Shown here piece after piece: positions 1 through 7,459 of a stretch of DNA of 9,845 bases; the first letter of the stretch is position 1; each line of letters begins with the position of its first letter. The notes under the pieces are model-generated. The model made no database searches. It was not told the origin of the DNA and saw nothing but the letters and a program-made list of their open reading frames with translations. A program made the translations under genes and the position numbers. The stretch is from contig JAFQVZ010000312.1 of NCBI GenBank assembly GCA_017407765.1, positions 1 to 9,845 of the forward strand. The letters run 5' to 3'. Source of the stretch: Clostridia bacterium (GTDB lineage Bacteria; Bacillota; Clostridia; Oscillospirales; Butyricicoccaceae).

Positions 1-215
1 CCGCCGCCGATAAGGGCGATAGGCTTATTTCCTGCCATCTGAAGTCTCTTCATAAGGCAGAGTGCCATGAAGTGACCAACATGAAGGGAATCGGCCGTGG
101 GGTCGAAGCCAATATAGAATGTGGCCTTGCCGTTATTGATCATTTCCTTGATCTCATCTTCGTTGGTGACCTGGGCAATAAGACCTCTTGCCACCAGTTC
201 GTCATACAGGGTCAT
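1..215 (-). CDS. tyrS: Tyrosyl-tRNA synthetase, N-terminal part (3' end outside window)
   Basis: Class I aminoacyl-tRNA synthetase that charges tRNA-Tyr with tyrosine in the cytoplasm. Only the first 71 codons are in the window; the gene runs off the left edge. The visible protein begins MTLYDELVARGLI and carries the family signature YIGFDPTADSLHVGH at residues 34-48. Its HVGH (45-48) is the class I HIGH motif, and Tyr34, Asp38, Thr40, His45 and His48 fall at the numbering known for the Geobacillus stearothermophilus enzyme, which is established knowledge of the family. The start is fixed by a GGAGGA ribosome binding site at 223-228, 7 bases before the ATG. A T-box leader with a tyrosine specifier codon lies directly upstream and supports the assignment independently. 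Whether the C-terminal S4-like domain is present cannot be seen. Confidence 0.96.
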   Translation of the reverse strand, partial: MTLYDELVARGLIAQVTNEDEIKEMINNGKATFYIGFDPTADSLHVGHFMALCLMKRLQMAGNKPIALIGG

Positions 216-253
216 AATAAAATCCTCCGTTTATACGAAATAATTTTTATAGT

Positions 254-288
254 AAATAAAAACGCCCCCTGCATTTTAGCAGAGGGCG
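254..288 (-). terminator. Intrinsic terminator of the tyrS T-box leader
   Basis: On the minus-strand RNA, a 10-base-pair stem (279-288 with 263-272, one G-U pair) closes a 6-base loop and is followed by UUUUUAUUU (262-254). It lies between the T-box sequence and the tyrS start, where the regulated terminator of a T-box leader is expected. When uncharged tRNA-Tyr stabilises the antiterminator, this hairpin should not form. It is also the first visible terminator for transcripts that read out of recN. Confidence 0.92.
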
Positions 289-524
289 ATATAAAACCGC
301 GGTACCACCTCAGTTTATCGCTTTGTATTGAAAGCGACCTTTTGGGAAAACCCACAGCTGTAACGGGCATACCCGTAGATGCCTAATCAGACCAACTTTT
401 CAGCATTCCGCTCACGGATGTATTTCAAAATATGCTGTCATGCGCTTTCACCGGCCGCGCACTCTCTGAAGATCACCATAAATCTACTTCTTCCGATCAT
501 AGCGTTTAAAAATATTCAAACTAC
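289..524 (-). promoter_or_regulatory. T-box riboswitch (tyrosine specific) controlling tyrS
   Basis: This leader fills the stretch between recN and tyrS. Canonical T-box elements appear in order on the minus strand: the AGUA box (488-485), AGAGAG (467-462), an apical hairpin UGCGC/GCGCA (461-457 with 445-441) whose loop holds GGUG (452-449), the specifier context GAAA-UAC-AUCC with codon UAC (Tyr) at 422-420, and the highly conserved T-box sequence AGGUGGUACCGCGG at 310-297. The UGGU of the antiterminator bulge would pair with a tRNA 3' end of ACCA, so it expects discriminator base A73, which fits tRNA-Tyr. Known mechanism: uncharged tRNA-Tyr binds the specifier and the bulge and prevents the downstream terminator. 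The 5' boundary is inferred from the promoter at 529-557. Secondary structure was read by eye, not folded by program. Confidence 0.95.
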
Positions 525-528
525 AAAT

Positions 529-557
529 ATCATATTGCACCGAGGTCAGTTTGTCAA
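529..557 (-). promoter_or_regulatory. Sigma-A type promoter of the tyrS T-box transcript
   Basis: A consensus -35 TTGACA (557-552) is separated by exactly 17 bases from the -10 TATGAT (534-529). Transcription should begin near 522-524, giving a leader of about 305 bases before the tyrS ATG, a usual length for a T-box. The -35 hexamer is inside the last sense codons of recN (the codons for Asn-Leu-Thr-Asn), so the promoter overlaps the upstream gene. Start site not verified. Confidence 0.85.
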
Positions 558-2252
558 GTTTTTCTTATACTCACGTGCGATCGCGAGCATATCTGCTGCT
601 CCCTCAAGGCTGGCTTTGGTTATATTCATACCGGAAGTAAGCCTCGAAAGTTCTTCAAGGCGTCCTTTCTCATCAAGGTTCTCAACCTTGGTATAGGTGC
701 GCTCGTTTTCCTCACTCTTGGATATCCTGTAATGATGATCGGCAAGGCACGCGATCTGAGGCAAGTGTGTTATGCAAAGCACCTGGCGTCCTCCCGATAT
801 CTCATAGAGCTTTTGCCCTACCTTATTGGCCGCCCTTCCGCTGACGCCTGTATCGATCTCGTCGAAAATTGCTGTGCATACCGGCTCACCTGCCGAAAGG
901 ACCTTTTTAAGAGCAAGCATAATTCTGGAAAGCTCGCCGCCCGATGCGACCTTGCTGAGCGGTTTAAGGCTTTCACCTTTATTCGTAGACAGCAGAAACC
1001 TTACCGTATCAATGCCTTTTCTTGTAAACCTGACCCCCTTAGGGCTTTCCTGCGATATTATCTCAGCAGCCATCTTTGCCGAAGGCATATCAAGCTGAAC
1101 CAGTTCTTCTCTGACAAGCTCTGAAAGGCGTTCAGATGCTTCGGTTCTTTTTTGCGTAAGCTGCTTGGCAAGAGAAAAAACATGACTCCTGCGCTTGCTG
1201 TATTGCTCTTTAAGCTCCTCGAGATTATCTTCGCTGTTAAGCAGCGCATCAAGCTCTGACTCAAACTCTTTGAGAAGTTTGGGAAGCATATCCGGCTCTG
1301 CCTTATGTTTTTCCGAAAGAGCTATCATTTCATCCAGCCTTTTTTCGGTATCAGACAGCTGCTCTGCCGAAAAATCGATCTTAAAGAAGGCCGAAGACAA
1401 TTCCGATGAAAGGTCAGAAAGCAAAGCTTCGATATCTTTTGATATATTAAGCGCTCCCGGGACCTCATTTTCGATACCGGTGCATCCGGCAAGGATCTTT
1501 ATGCTTTCGCTGACTTTGGTAAGAGCACCTTCATTATCGTCATCACCCGAAATAAGCTGCATCGCCGCGCTAAGGGTAGTTCCTACCTTCTCCGAACGCA
1601 GCAATGTCGACCTGAGTGTTAAAAGCGACTGATATTCGCCTTCAGCTACAGAGGCTTCACGCAGCTCGCTGACATAATCCGAAAGCTGAGCTATACGTTT
1701 CTCTTTCTCTGCATTGCTCAAAGACAAAGCTTTTATATTTCGGTTCAGCTGGAGCAGCGCATCATATTCTTCGGAAAAAACCTCCAGATCAGGCTGAAGC
1801 CCGGCAAAAACATCAAGATAATCAATATGAAGATTCTCATCCAAAAGGCTCTGCCCATCATGCTGACCATGGACATTGACAAGCATACCCGAAAGCTCGC
1901 GAAGCATCGAAAGCACAGCGGGCTTTCCGTTTATGCGGCATACATTGCGGCCGTCAAGATGCATCTCTCGCCTGATGAGCAGCGTGTCATCATGGCAGTC
2001 GAACCCCATTTCACGCGCCTTCTCTATTGCTTTATTGTTGACCCTGTCAAAATAAGCTGTAACAGATGCAGAGCTCATCCCTGTTCGGATAAGCTCTCTG
2101 CTGACGCGGAAACCAAGAATAGCGTTTATTGAATCGATAATGATGGATTTACCTGCACCCGTTTCACCCGAAAGGACGCTGAATCCATCTTCAAAATCTA
2201 TATCCGCACGCTCGATAACCGCAATATTTTCAATTGAAAGCGACCTCAGCAT
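546..2252 (-). CDS. recN: DNA repair protein RecN
   Basis: SMC-like ATPase that gathers at DNA double-strand breaks in the cytoplasm and helps recombination repair. The 568-residue length is normal for the family. Seen in the protein: Walker A GETGAGKS at 29-36, the HGQHDGQSLL segment near 128-137, a Glu/Leu/Lys-rich central coiled-coil region (roughly 150-380), the ABC signature SGGELSRIM near 437-445, Walker B with FDEIDTGVSG near 463-472, and the switch histidine in THLPQIA near 495-501. The ATG start sits one codon after the argR stop (TGA-TCT-ATG) and in the same reading frame, with only a weak AAGTGA-like Shine-Dalgarno, so translational coupling to argR is likely (inference). It is the last gene of the cluster; no terminator follows before the tyrS leader, whose -35 element overlaps the recN 3' end. 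Confidence 0.97.
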   Translation of the reverse strand: MLRSLSIENIAVIERADIDFEDGFSVLSGETGAGKSIIIDSINAILGFRVSRELIRTGMSSASVTAYFDRVNNKAIEKAREMGFDCHDDTLLIRREMHLDGRNVCRINGKPAVLSMLRELSGMLVNVHGQHDGQSLLDENLHIDYLDVFAGLQPDLEVFSEEYDALLQLNRNIKALSLSNAEKEKRIAQLSDYVSELREASVAEGEYQSLLTLRSTLLRSEKVGTTLSAAMQLISGDDDNEGALTKVSESIKILAGCTGIENEVPGALNISKDIEALLSDLSSELSSAFFKIDFSAEQLSDTEKRLDEMIALSEKHKAEPDMLPKLLKEFESELDALLNSEDNLEELKEQYSKRRSHVFSLAKQLTQKRTEASERLSELVREELVQLDMPSAKMAAEIISQESPKGVRFTRKGIDTVRFLLSTNKGESLKPLSKVASGGELSRIMLALKKVLSAGEPVCTAIFDEIDTGVSGRAANKVGQKLYEISGGRQVLCITHLPQIACLADHHYRISKSEENERTYTKVENLDEKGRLEELSRLTSGMNITKASLEGAADMLAIAREYKKNLTN

Positions 2253-2255
2253 AGA

Positions 2256-2708
2256 TCACTTGATCATGTTGGAGGCCAGCTCGATAAACTGCGCTGCCTT
2301 CTCGTTATCCGGAAGAATGACGAGAATAGTATCATCGCCCGCAATTGTGCCTACAATATTATCTATCTTAAGCTGGTCAATAGCATAAGCCGCAGCATTG
2401 GCCATTCCGGTGATGGTTTTAATAACGACCAGATTCTGGGCCTGATCGATGCCGATGACACACTCTTTGAAAATAGTGCGCAGACGAGGAAGAAAACCGG
2501 CATCTTCGCTCTGAGAGGGCGCCGAATATTTATAGCCTCCGGAAAGAGAACTTACCTTGATAAGCCTGAGCTCCTTAATATCTCTTGAAATGGTTGCCTG
2601 AGTGGTATTGAAGCCCATCTCTATAAGTTTCTCCGAGAGCTCTTCCTGAGTCTTGATATCGTTCTGGGAGATTATCTGCATAATGGCCGACTGTCTTTTA
2701 AATTTCAT
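2256..2708 (-). CDS. argR: Arginine repressor ArgR
   Basis: Arginine-responsive transcription regulator, 150 residues as expected. The N-terminal winged helix-turn-helix (about 1-70) contains TTQATISRDIKEL at 35-47 with the DNA-contacting Ser41-Arg42 pair known from the family. The C-terminal hexamerisation and arginine-binding domain (about 80-150) contains GTIAGDDTILV at 120-130, whose acidic pair binds L-arginine in characterised members. The start ATG lies one codon past the nadK TAA, in the same frame; a GAGAGG ribosome binding site is embedded in the last nadK codons. The argR-recN pairing is common in Bacillota. No arginine biosynthesis or deiminase gene is in the window and I saw no clear ARG box near it, so its targets are elsewhere. 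Confidence 0.96.
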   Translation of the reverse strand: MKFKRQSAIMQIISQNDIKTQEELSEKLIEMGFNTTQATISRDIKELRLIKVSSLSGGYKYSAPSQSEDAGFLPRLRTIFKECVIGIDQAQNLVVIKTITGMANAAAYAIDQLKIDNIVGTIAGDDTILVILPDNEKAAQFIELASNMIK

Positions 2709-2711
2709 AAT

Positions 2712-3587
2712 TTATAACCTCTCACTTGATAACTTCTGATGTATTCTTTCATAAAATCCTATTCCCTTGAGTCGAATCAGCGAAAGATCATTATCCGATC
2801 TCCTGACCTCCACCCTTTCATCAGGACTAAGATTATGATTCTGATATCCGTCTATCGAAAGACGTGCTGTGTTATACTGCGGCGGAACCACAACTTCGAT
2901 CACACGGTCATCCGATACAACAAACGATTTTATTCCCAGTGAATGCGGACAAACCGGTGTTACTGCCATGCATGCACTTGTAGGTTCAAGAATAGGCCCT
3001 CCTGCCGACAGCGAATATGCTGTGGAACCGGTTGGCGTGCATACGATAACTCCGTCGCCGGAGAATGTCATAACTTTTCGTCCGTTTACACTGACCCCAA
3101 CCTTAACAATTTTTGACATATCAAACTTCATAAACGTGGCATCATTAAGGCCCGTTGCGGCAAATACCGTTTCATCGTCGGAAGAAATAACACGAACATC
3201 TATCATCATTCTCTTATCGATAGTATATTTACCTTCTTTTATGTATCGGACCATCTCAAGATCACGCATCTCGAGCTCTGAAAGGAAGCCCATAGTTCCC
3301 AGATTGATGCCAAGGACAGGTTTATTGCAGGAAGCTGCAAGTGATGCAACATGAAGGATAGTTCCGTCACCTCCTATAACCAATGTAAAATCACTGGAGC
3401 ATATAGCCTGTTCAGCTGACATAAAATTGATTATAGGATATTCCTCCGCAAACATCTCGCGATAAGAATCCTCCATAAAAATGGAAAAGTTTTCTGCAAG
3501 GAGATAATCCAGTATCTCAAAAAGAGACTTAAACACATTATCTCTTGTAGGGTTCGGAAAAACAAACACTCTGTCCGTAAGTATCAC
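2712..3587 (-). CDS. nadK: NAD kinase (ATP-NAD kinase)
   Basis: Cytoplasmic kinase that phosphorylates NAD+ to NADP+. 291 residues, a typical length. Motifs seen: GGDGT at 72-76, NLGTMGFL at 95-102, LND at 147-149 (the family has NE or ND here), SGDGVIV at 176-182 and TPTGSTAYSLSAGGP at 184-198, all characteristic of the PF01513-type NAD kinase fold. The start chosen is GTG at 3585-3587, placed with zero spacing directly behind the tlyA TAG stop and in the same frame. I see no good Shine-Dalgarno for it, so reinitiation after tlyA is likely. A second GTG six codons downstream (protein beginning at FVFPNP) is an alternative start with an equally weak ribosome site. Function is certain; the exact N-terminus is not. 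Confidence 0.95.
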   Translation of the reverse strand: MILTDRVFVFPNPTRDNVFKSLFEILDYLLAENFSIFMEDSYREMFAEEYPIINFMSAEQAICSSDFTLVIGGDGTILHVASLAASCNKPVLGINLGTMGFLSELEMRDLEMVRYIKEGKYTIDKRMMIDVRVISSDDETVFAATGLNDATFMKFDMSKIVKVGVSVNGRKVMTFSGDGVIVCTPTGSTAYSLSAGGPILEPTSACMAVTPVCPHSLGIKSFVVSDDRVIEVVVPPQYNTARLSIDGYQNHNLSPDERVEVRRSDNDLSLIRLKGIGFYERIHQKLSSERL

Positions 3588-4388
3588 CTACTTTATTGTC
3601 ATACTGTGGGCTTCGGCAACAACAGCCGAAGGATCTATCGAAGGATCGTCCTCTGTCTGAGAAAGATAGAGCAAAAACTCGATGTTGCCCTCAGGCCCGC
3701 GGATCGGAGAAAAAGACAGGCCCTTAACACCAAACCCGATGCTTCTTGCAAAGGCAAGGATATTTTCTACTACTTCTGTGTGAACTGCAGGGTCACGGAC
3801 AACACCTTTTTTGCCTACCTTATCTCTGCCCGCCTCAAACTGGGGCTTGATAAGAACGATCATCTCTCCGTTCTCCTTGAGAAGAGGCTTGGCTGCAGGA
3901 AGGACCAGCTTAAGCGATATGAACGAAGCATCGCATACCGCCATATCGAGGTCATCCTGAATATCGTCGCGAGTGACATATCTGACATTGGTTCTGTCCA
4001 TTACAACAACTTTAGGACTGCTCTGAAGGCTCCAGGCAAGCTGACCGTATCCGACATCAACAGCATACACCTTTTCGGCACCTCGCTGAAGAAGACAGTC
4101 GGTGAATCCGCCGGTAGATGCTCCTATATCCATTATGATCATGCCCGATGGATCTACATTAAAACAATCAAGTGCCTTCTCGAGTTTAAGGCCTCCGCGG
4201 CTGACATATTTAAGCTTTTTGCCGCGGATTTCTATGTTTACATCGGTGGGATAAGCATGTCCGGCGCTTTCGGCCTTTTCGTCATTTACATATACGATTC
4301 CGCTCATAATAAGAGCTTTGGCTCTTTCCCGGCTCTGTTCGAGCCCCTTTTCAACGAGCAGAACATCAAGTCTTTTCTTTTCAATCAT
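3588..4388 (-). CDS. tlyA: TlyA-family S4-domain RNA 2'-O-methyltransferase (putative hemolysin)
   Basis: Member of the TlyA/YqxC family. The Mycobacterium member methylates 16S and 23S rRNA 2'-hydroxyls; clostridial members carry the same architecture but their substrate is mostly assumed. 266 residues. An S4 RNA-binding domain (about 5-60) with RLDVLLVEKG and SRERAKALIMSG is followed by an FtsJ/RrmJ-like SAM methyltransferase domain: MDIGASTGGFTDCLL at 86-100 (SAM motif), VDVGYGQLAW at 110-119, CDASFISLK at 152-160 and IKPQFEAG at 180-187. Lys68, Asp153 and Lys181 with a later Glu (near the end of the domain) are candidates for the K-D-K-E catalytic set. The ATG overlaps the dxs stop by four bases (ATGA), and an AGGGAG ribosome site lies in the dxs tail. 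The old name hemolysin should not be taken as evidence of lysis. Confidence 0.93.
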   Translation of the reverse strand: MIEKKRLDVLLVEKGLEQSRERAKALIMSGIVYVNDEKAESAGHAYPTDVNIEIRGKKLKYVSRGGLKLEKALDCFNVDPSGMIIMDIGASTGGFTDCLLQRGAEKVYAVDVGYGQLAWSLQSSPKVVVMDRTNVRYVTRDDIQDDLDMAVCDASFISLKLVLPAAKPLLKENGEMIVLIKPQFEAGRDKVGKKGVVRDPAVHTEVVENILAFARSIGFGVKGLSFSPIRGPEGNIEFLLYLSQTEDDPSIDPSAVVAEAHSMTIK

Positions 4389-6238
4389 TCTAAAATCTCC
4401 CTGGTTTTAGCGGCAATAGCCTCTGCATCCAACTTATATACTTTATAAAGCTCGTCAACTTTGCCATGGGGTATGAATCTGCTCCCGAGGTTAACAAGGC
4501 CAAATCTGACATTCAGCCTATTCTGAAGGAAAACAGCTGCTATGCGATTTCCAAGGCAGCCACCCGAAACACTGTCTTCAGCCATAACAAAGGCACCTGT
4601 CTTTTTTACAGAAGCTAAAAGAGGAACGATGTCATAAGACGACAGTTCATTGATTTTAATTATCTCTGCTGAAACACCTTGCTTTTCAAGGACGTCCGCA
4701 GCCTCAAGCAGATTATTAATCATTATTCCATATCCGGCCAGCGTTACATCTTTTCCCTCACGAATAACCGCTATACTTTTTTCAAAAGTGTTATCCTTGA
4801 ACCTGAGCTGTCCGCCGCGCGGGAATCTGACTGCTGCCGGGCCCTTTTCATAATAAAGAGCCTGCTTTGCCGCAGAGCGCAGCTCGTCAAAAGACGATGG
4901 TGCAAACACCTTCATTCCCGGAACCGTAAGCAAATACGGAACGTCAAATACACCCTGATGTGTCTCTCCATCCGCGCCTACAAGTCCGGCACGATCGACG
5001 GCGAAAACCACATGATTGCCGGCAATCGCGACATCATGGATCAGCTGATCATATCCTCTCTGCAGGAAGGAAGAATATACAGCGAACACCGGCTTGCTTC
5101 CCTGACATGCCAAACCCGAAGCCATAGCTACGGCGTGTTCTTCGTCAATATCTACATCAAAGAACCGGCTGGGATACCTTGAAGAAAACTCACCAAGGCC
5201 CGTGCCATCTTCCATGGCAGCCGTTACTGCACAAATTCTGTCATCTTTTTCTGCCAGATCGCAAAGAACCGAACCAAACACCGACGAAAAACTTTCGCCT
5301 GCAGGAGGTGCTTTTCCAGTCAGCTTGTCAAACGGAGTGACTCCGTGATAATCCCATGGGTTGGCCTCTGCGGGATGATACCCTTTGCCCTTTGTAGTCT
5401 TAAAATGGACAACTACAGGGCCATTGTATGCTTTTGCATCCTCAAGAACGGCACATACCGTTGCCATATCGTTGCCGTCTGCGGGTCCCAGATATCTGAA
5501 ACCGAACATTTCAAATATACTTTCCTTAAGGATGCGTTTTCTGATATGGGCCTTTATATTGGACACAAAATCGATCAGCTTCATTCCGTTTGGAAAATGC
5601 GAAAGGACCGCCTTTGTCTTTGTCTTGAGCCTGAGATACTTAGGCTTCGAACGCATCGTCGAGAGCCTTTTGGAAATGGCACCAACGTTCTTACCGATCG
5701 ACATCTCGTTATCATTGAATATAACGATCATCTTTTCTCCCGATTGCCCCGCATCATTCAGCGCCTCATAAGCCATGCCGCCCGTAAGCGCACCATCTCC
5801 TATGATGCAAACCACTTCATTGTGTCTGCCCTCAAGAGTTCGTGCTCTTGCCATTCCAAGAGCAGCCGACACCGAGTTAGAGGCATGACCGGTTACAAAA
5901 CAATCATATGGGCTCTCATCCGGCCTCTGAAATCCGCTCATACCATTGAGTTTTCTCAATGTTCCAAAACGGTCTTTTCGGCCGGTAAGGATCTTATGGA
6001 CATAGGCCTGATGACCAACATCAAAGATCACATTATCTATAGGGCAGTTGAAAACGCGGTGAACTCCCACGCTTATTTCAACCGCGCCAAGATTAGAGGC
6101 CAGATGGCCTCCGGTTTTAGAAATACTGTCCACCAAAAAGTCGCGTATCTCGGCACAGAGTGCATCCAGCTCTGGCTGAGACAGAGCTTTTACATCAGCG
6201 GGATAATTGACCTTTGACAGGACGGGATAACTCTTCAT
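4385..6238 (-). CDS. dxs: 1-deoxy-D-xylulose-5-phosphate synthase
   Basis: First enzyme of the methylerythritol phosphate route: thiamine diphosphate-dependent condensation of pyruvate and glyceraldehyde 3-phosphate to DXP, which feeds isoprenoids, and in some bacteria thiamine and pyridoxal. 617 residues, full length. Seen: GGHLASNLG at 43-51, DVGHQAYVHK at 73-82, the thiamine diphosphate motif from GDGALTGG (147-154) to the Asn in FNDNEMSI (174-181), the pyrimidine-binding domain with DIDEEHAVAMASGLA near 363-377 (Glu that activates the cofactor), DRAGLVGADGETHQG near 415-429, and a C-terminal transketolase domain. The ATG is preceded by GAGGG at 6247-6251, 8 bases away. It follows ispA after a 100-base AT-rich gap that may hold its own promoter, and overlaps tlyA at its 3' end. 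Confidence 0.98.
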   Translation of the reverse strand: MKSYPVLSKVNYPADVKALSQPELDALCAEIRDFLVDSISKTGGHLASNLGAVEISVGVHRVFNCPIDNVIFDVGHQAYVHKILTGRKDRFGTLRKLNGMSGFQRPDESPYDCFVTGHASNSVSAALGMARARTLEGRHNEVVCIIGDGALTGGMAYEALNDAGQSGEKMIVIFNDNEMSIGKNVGAISKRLSTMRSKPKYLRLKTKTKAVLSHFPNGMKLIDFVSNIKAHIRKRILKESIFEMFGFRYLGPADGNDMATVCAVLEDAKAYNGPVVVHFKTTKGKGYHPAEANPWDYHGVTPFDKLTGKAPPAGESFSSVFGSVLCDLAEKDDRICAVTAAMEDGTGLGEFSSRYPSRFFDVDIDEEHAVAMASGLACQGSKPVFAVYSSFLQRGYDQLIHDVAIAGNHVVFAVDRAGLVGADGETHQGVFDVPYLLTVPGMKVFAPSSFDELRSAAKQALYYEKGPAAVRFPRGGQLRFKDNTFEKSIAVIREGKDVTLAGYGIMINNLLEAADVLEKQGVSAEIIKINELSSYDIVPLLASVKKTGAFVMAEDSVSGGCLGNRIAAVFLQNRLNVRFGLVNLGSRFIPHGKVDELYKVYKLDAEAIAAKTREILE

Positions 6239-6314
6239 ATTTTACACCCTCATTTTATCGGCTTTGTCAAATTAAATGACTAAGCAATAACTAATAGTGT
6301 ATATTATATATATT

Positions 6315-6342
6315 ATTATACTAAAACAGCAAAACAAATCAA
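6315..6342 (-). promoter_or_regulatory. Possible promoter for dxs and downstream genes
   Basis: The gap between ispA and dxs (6239-6338) is strongly AT-rich on the ispA side. It contains TTGATT (6342-6337), a 16-base spacer and a perfect TATAAT (6320-6315). The -35 overlaps the ispA stop codon. A second TATAAT at 6308-6303 with TTGCTG (6332-6327) at 18 bases is an alternative. The stretch is so AT-rich that such matches can arise by chance. Nothing else was recognised in the gap apart from the dxs ribosome binding site. Confidence 0.42.
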
Positions 6343-7229
6343 TATGTTCTGTTGATAAGCCATAGGGCGATCTCCGAAAGAACAGCTTTGCCCTCTTCGC
6401 CAAATACAGACGCAGACTCCAACGCTTTATCGGTCAGTTCTTTTACCAACTGTTCGCACTTTTCGAGGCCATATACAGAAGCATACGTATTTTTATTATT
6501 CTCTGCATCGCTTCCCATGGGCTTTCCCACCTGTTCGGAGCTGCCCACAAGGTCGAGCATATCATCGCGGATCTGGAACGCAAGACCAACAGCCATGCCA
6601 AAATTATAAGCTGCCTCGGCCTTTTCGAGCGAAGCACCGGCCAGACAGCATCCGCTCTTGCATGAACCGGCGATCAGTGCTCCGGTTTTCAGCGAAACCA
6701 TCTTTTCAAGTTCTTCGGCTGTGCACTGTCGGTTTTCAAGAGCCAGATCAATGACCTGACCGCCAACCATTCCGTATACTCCCGATGCCGTGCCCATAAC
6801 ATTGGCCGCAGCCAATTGGTCAAGCGGCTTTATCCCTTCCATAGGAGAGGTAAACACCTCAAACGCCCTGTTCAGGAGCGCATCGCCGGCAAGCACAGCA
6901 GTCGAATAGCCATAAACCTTATGGTTTGAGAGCTTGCCGCGGCGATAATCGGAATCATCCATACAGGGAAGATCGTCATGAATAAGAGAATACGACTGTA
7001 TCATTTCAATGCCTGCAGCAAACGAAAGAGCATCCTCCGCTTTGCCTCCGCAAAGTTCAAAAAAGGTCATGCAGAAAAAGGGACGCAATCTTTTTCCGCC
7101 CTCCAGCAGACTATATCTGCAGGCTTCAAAAATTTCACTCTGAAGGCATTCTTCTTTTGGCATAAGACGCTCAAGCTCTTTTTCGAGCATCTCTGCATAT
7201 ATCTTAAGTTTTACGGGTGCAGATGACAT
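6339..7229 (-). CDS. ispA: Short-chain (farnesyl-type) polyprenyl diphosphate synthase
   Basis: Condenses isopentenyl diphosphate with allylic diphosphates to make farnesyl (or geranylgeranyl) diphosphate, the precursor of the undecaprenyl carrier and quinone side chains. 296 residues, the usual size. Seen: GGKRLRP at 44-50, the first aspartate-rich motif DDLPCMDDSDYRRG at 85-98 (the bacterial type with two extra residues between aspartates), GGQVIDL at 156-162, KTG at 181-183 and the second aspartate-rich motif QIRDDMLD at 219-226. Product chain length cannot be fixed by eye, although the position in the xse-dxs block favours farnesyl diphosphate synthase. The ATG is 2 bases after the xseB TAG. 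Its strong ribosome site GAGGAGG (7237-7243) is formed by the last xseB codons. Confidence 0.95.
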   Translation of the reverse strand: MSSAPVKLKIYAEMLEKELERLMPKEECLQSEIFEACRYSLLEGGKRLRPFFCMTFFELCGGKAEDALSFAAGIEMIQSYSLIHDDLPCMDDSDYRRGKLSNHKVYGYSTAVLAGDALLNRAFEVFTSPMEGIKPLDQLAAANVMGTASGVYGMVGGQVIDLALENRQCTAEELEKMVSLKTGALIAGSCKSGCCLAGASLEKAEAAYNFGMAVGLAFQIRDDMLDLVGSSEQVGKPMGSDAENNKNTYASVYGLEKCEQLVKELTDKALESASVFGEEGKAVLSEIALWLINRTY

Positions 7230-7231
7230 AA

Positions 7232-7459
7232 CTATGCCTCCTCGTCGAATGGAACCTCAGAGGGCCCCTCCTCTGTTCGCACAAGAAGCGATACCTTCTG
7301 TTCTGCTTTATCCAAAGCCGAACCGCACTTTTTGATAAGCGCTGTGCCCTCTTCGAAAAGCTCGAGGCTCTGATCAAGAGGAGCGTCGCCTTTTTCAAGA
7401 AGGGAGACTATTTCTTCAAGACGCTTCATTGCATCTTCAAAAACAAACTTCTTCGGCAT
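7232..7459 (-). CDS. xseB: Exodeoxyribonuclease VII small subunit
   Basis: Small subunit of the single-strand-specific exonuclease VII, which binds along the XseA coiled coil. 75 residues with the family pattern FEDAMKRLEEIVSLLEKGDAPLDQSLELFEEGTALIKKC at about 6-45, two helices in a hairpin, then an acidic tail ending in PFDEEA. The ATG shares one base with the xseA stop (TAATG) and is preceded by AAGGAG at a normal distance. The tail codons double as the ispA Shine-Dalgarno. Short, but unmistakable both by sequence and by position next to xseA. Confidence 0.96.
   Translation of the reverse strand: MPKKFVFEDAMKRLEEIVSLLEKGDAPLDQSLELFEEGTALIKKCGSALDKAEQKVSLLVRTEEGPSEVPFDEEA

Noticed and set aside
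72..696. Plus-strand open frames over tyrS, the T-box leader and the recN 3' end
   Set aside because: They run antisense to a real synthetase, a structured leader and recN, lack a convincing ribosome site and show no recognisable domain.
2200..2720. ARG box (ArgR operator) near argR
   Set aside because: No palindromic TGAAT/ATTCA-type operator was seen at the argR start, which lies within the packed operon.
3606..6217. Long plus-strand open frames (up to 290 codons) opposite tlyA and dxs
   Set aside because: The minus-strand genes have complete family motifs; the antisense frames have composition typical of mirror translations (rich in Ser, Ile, Arg, Tyr, His) and no domain.
6241..6252. Three-codon open frame ATG-AGG-GTG-TAA just before dxs
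   Set aside because: It is made of the dxs ribosome binding site itself; no sign that it is translated as a leader peptide.
6265..6270. Perfect TTGACA before dxs as a promoter -35
   Set aside because: No -10-like hexamer lies 16-18 bases downstream; that region is the dxs ribosome site and start.
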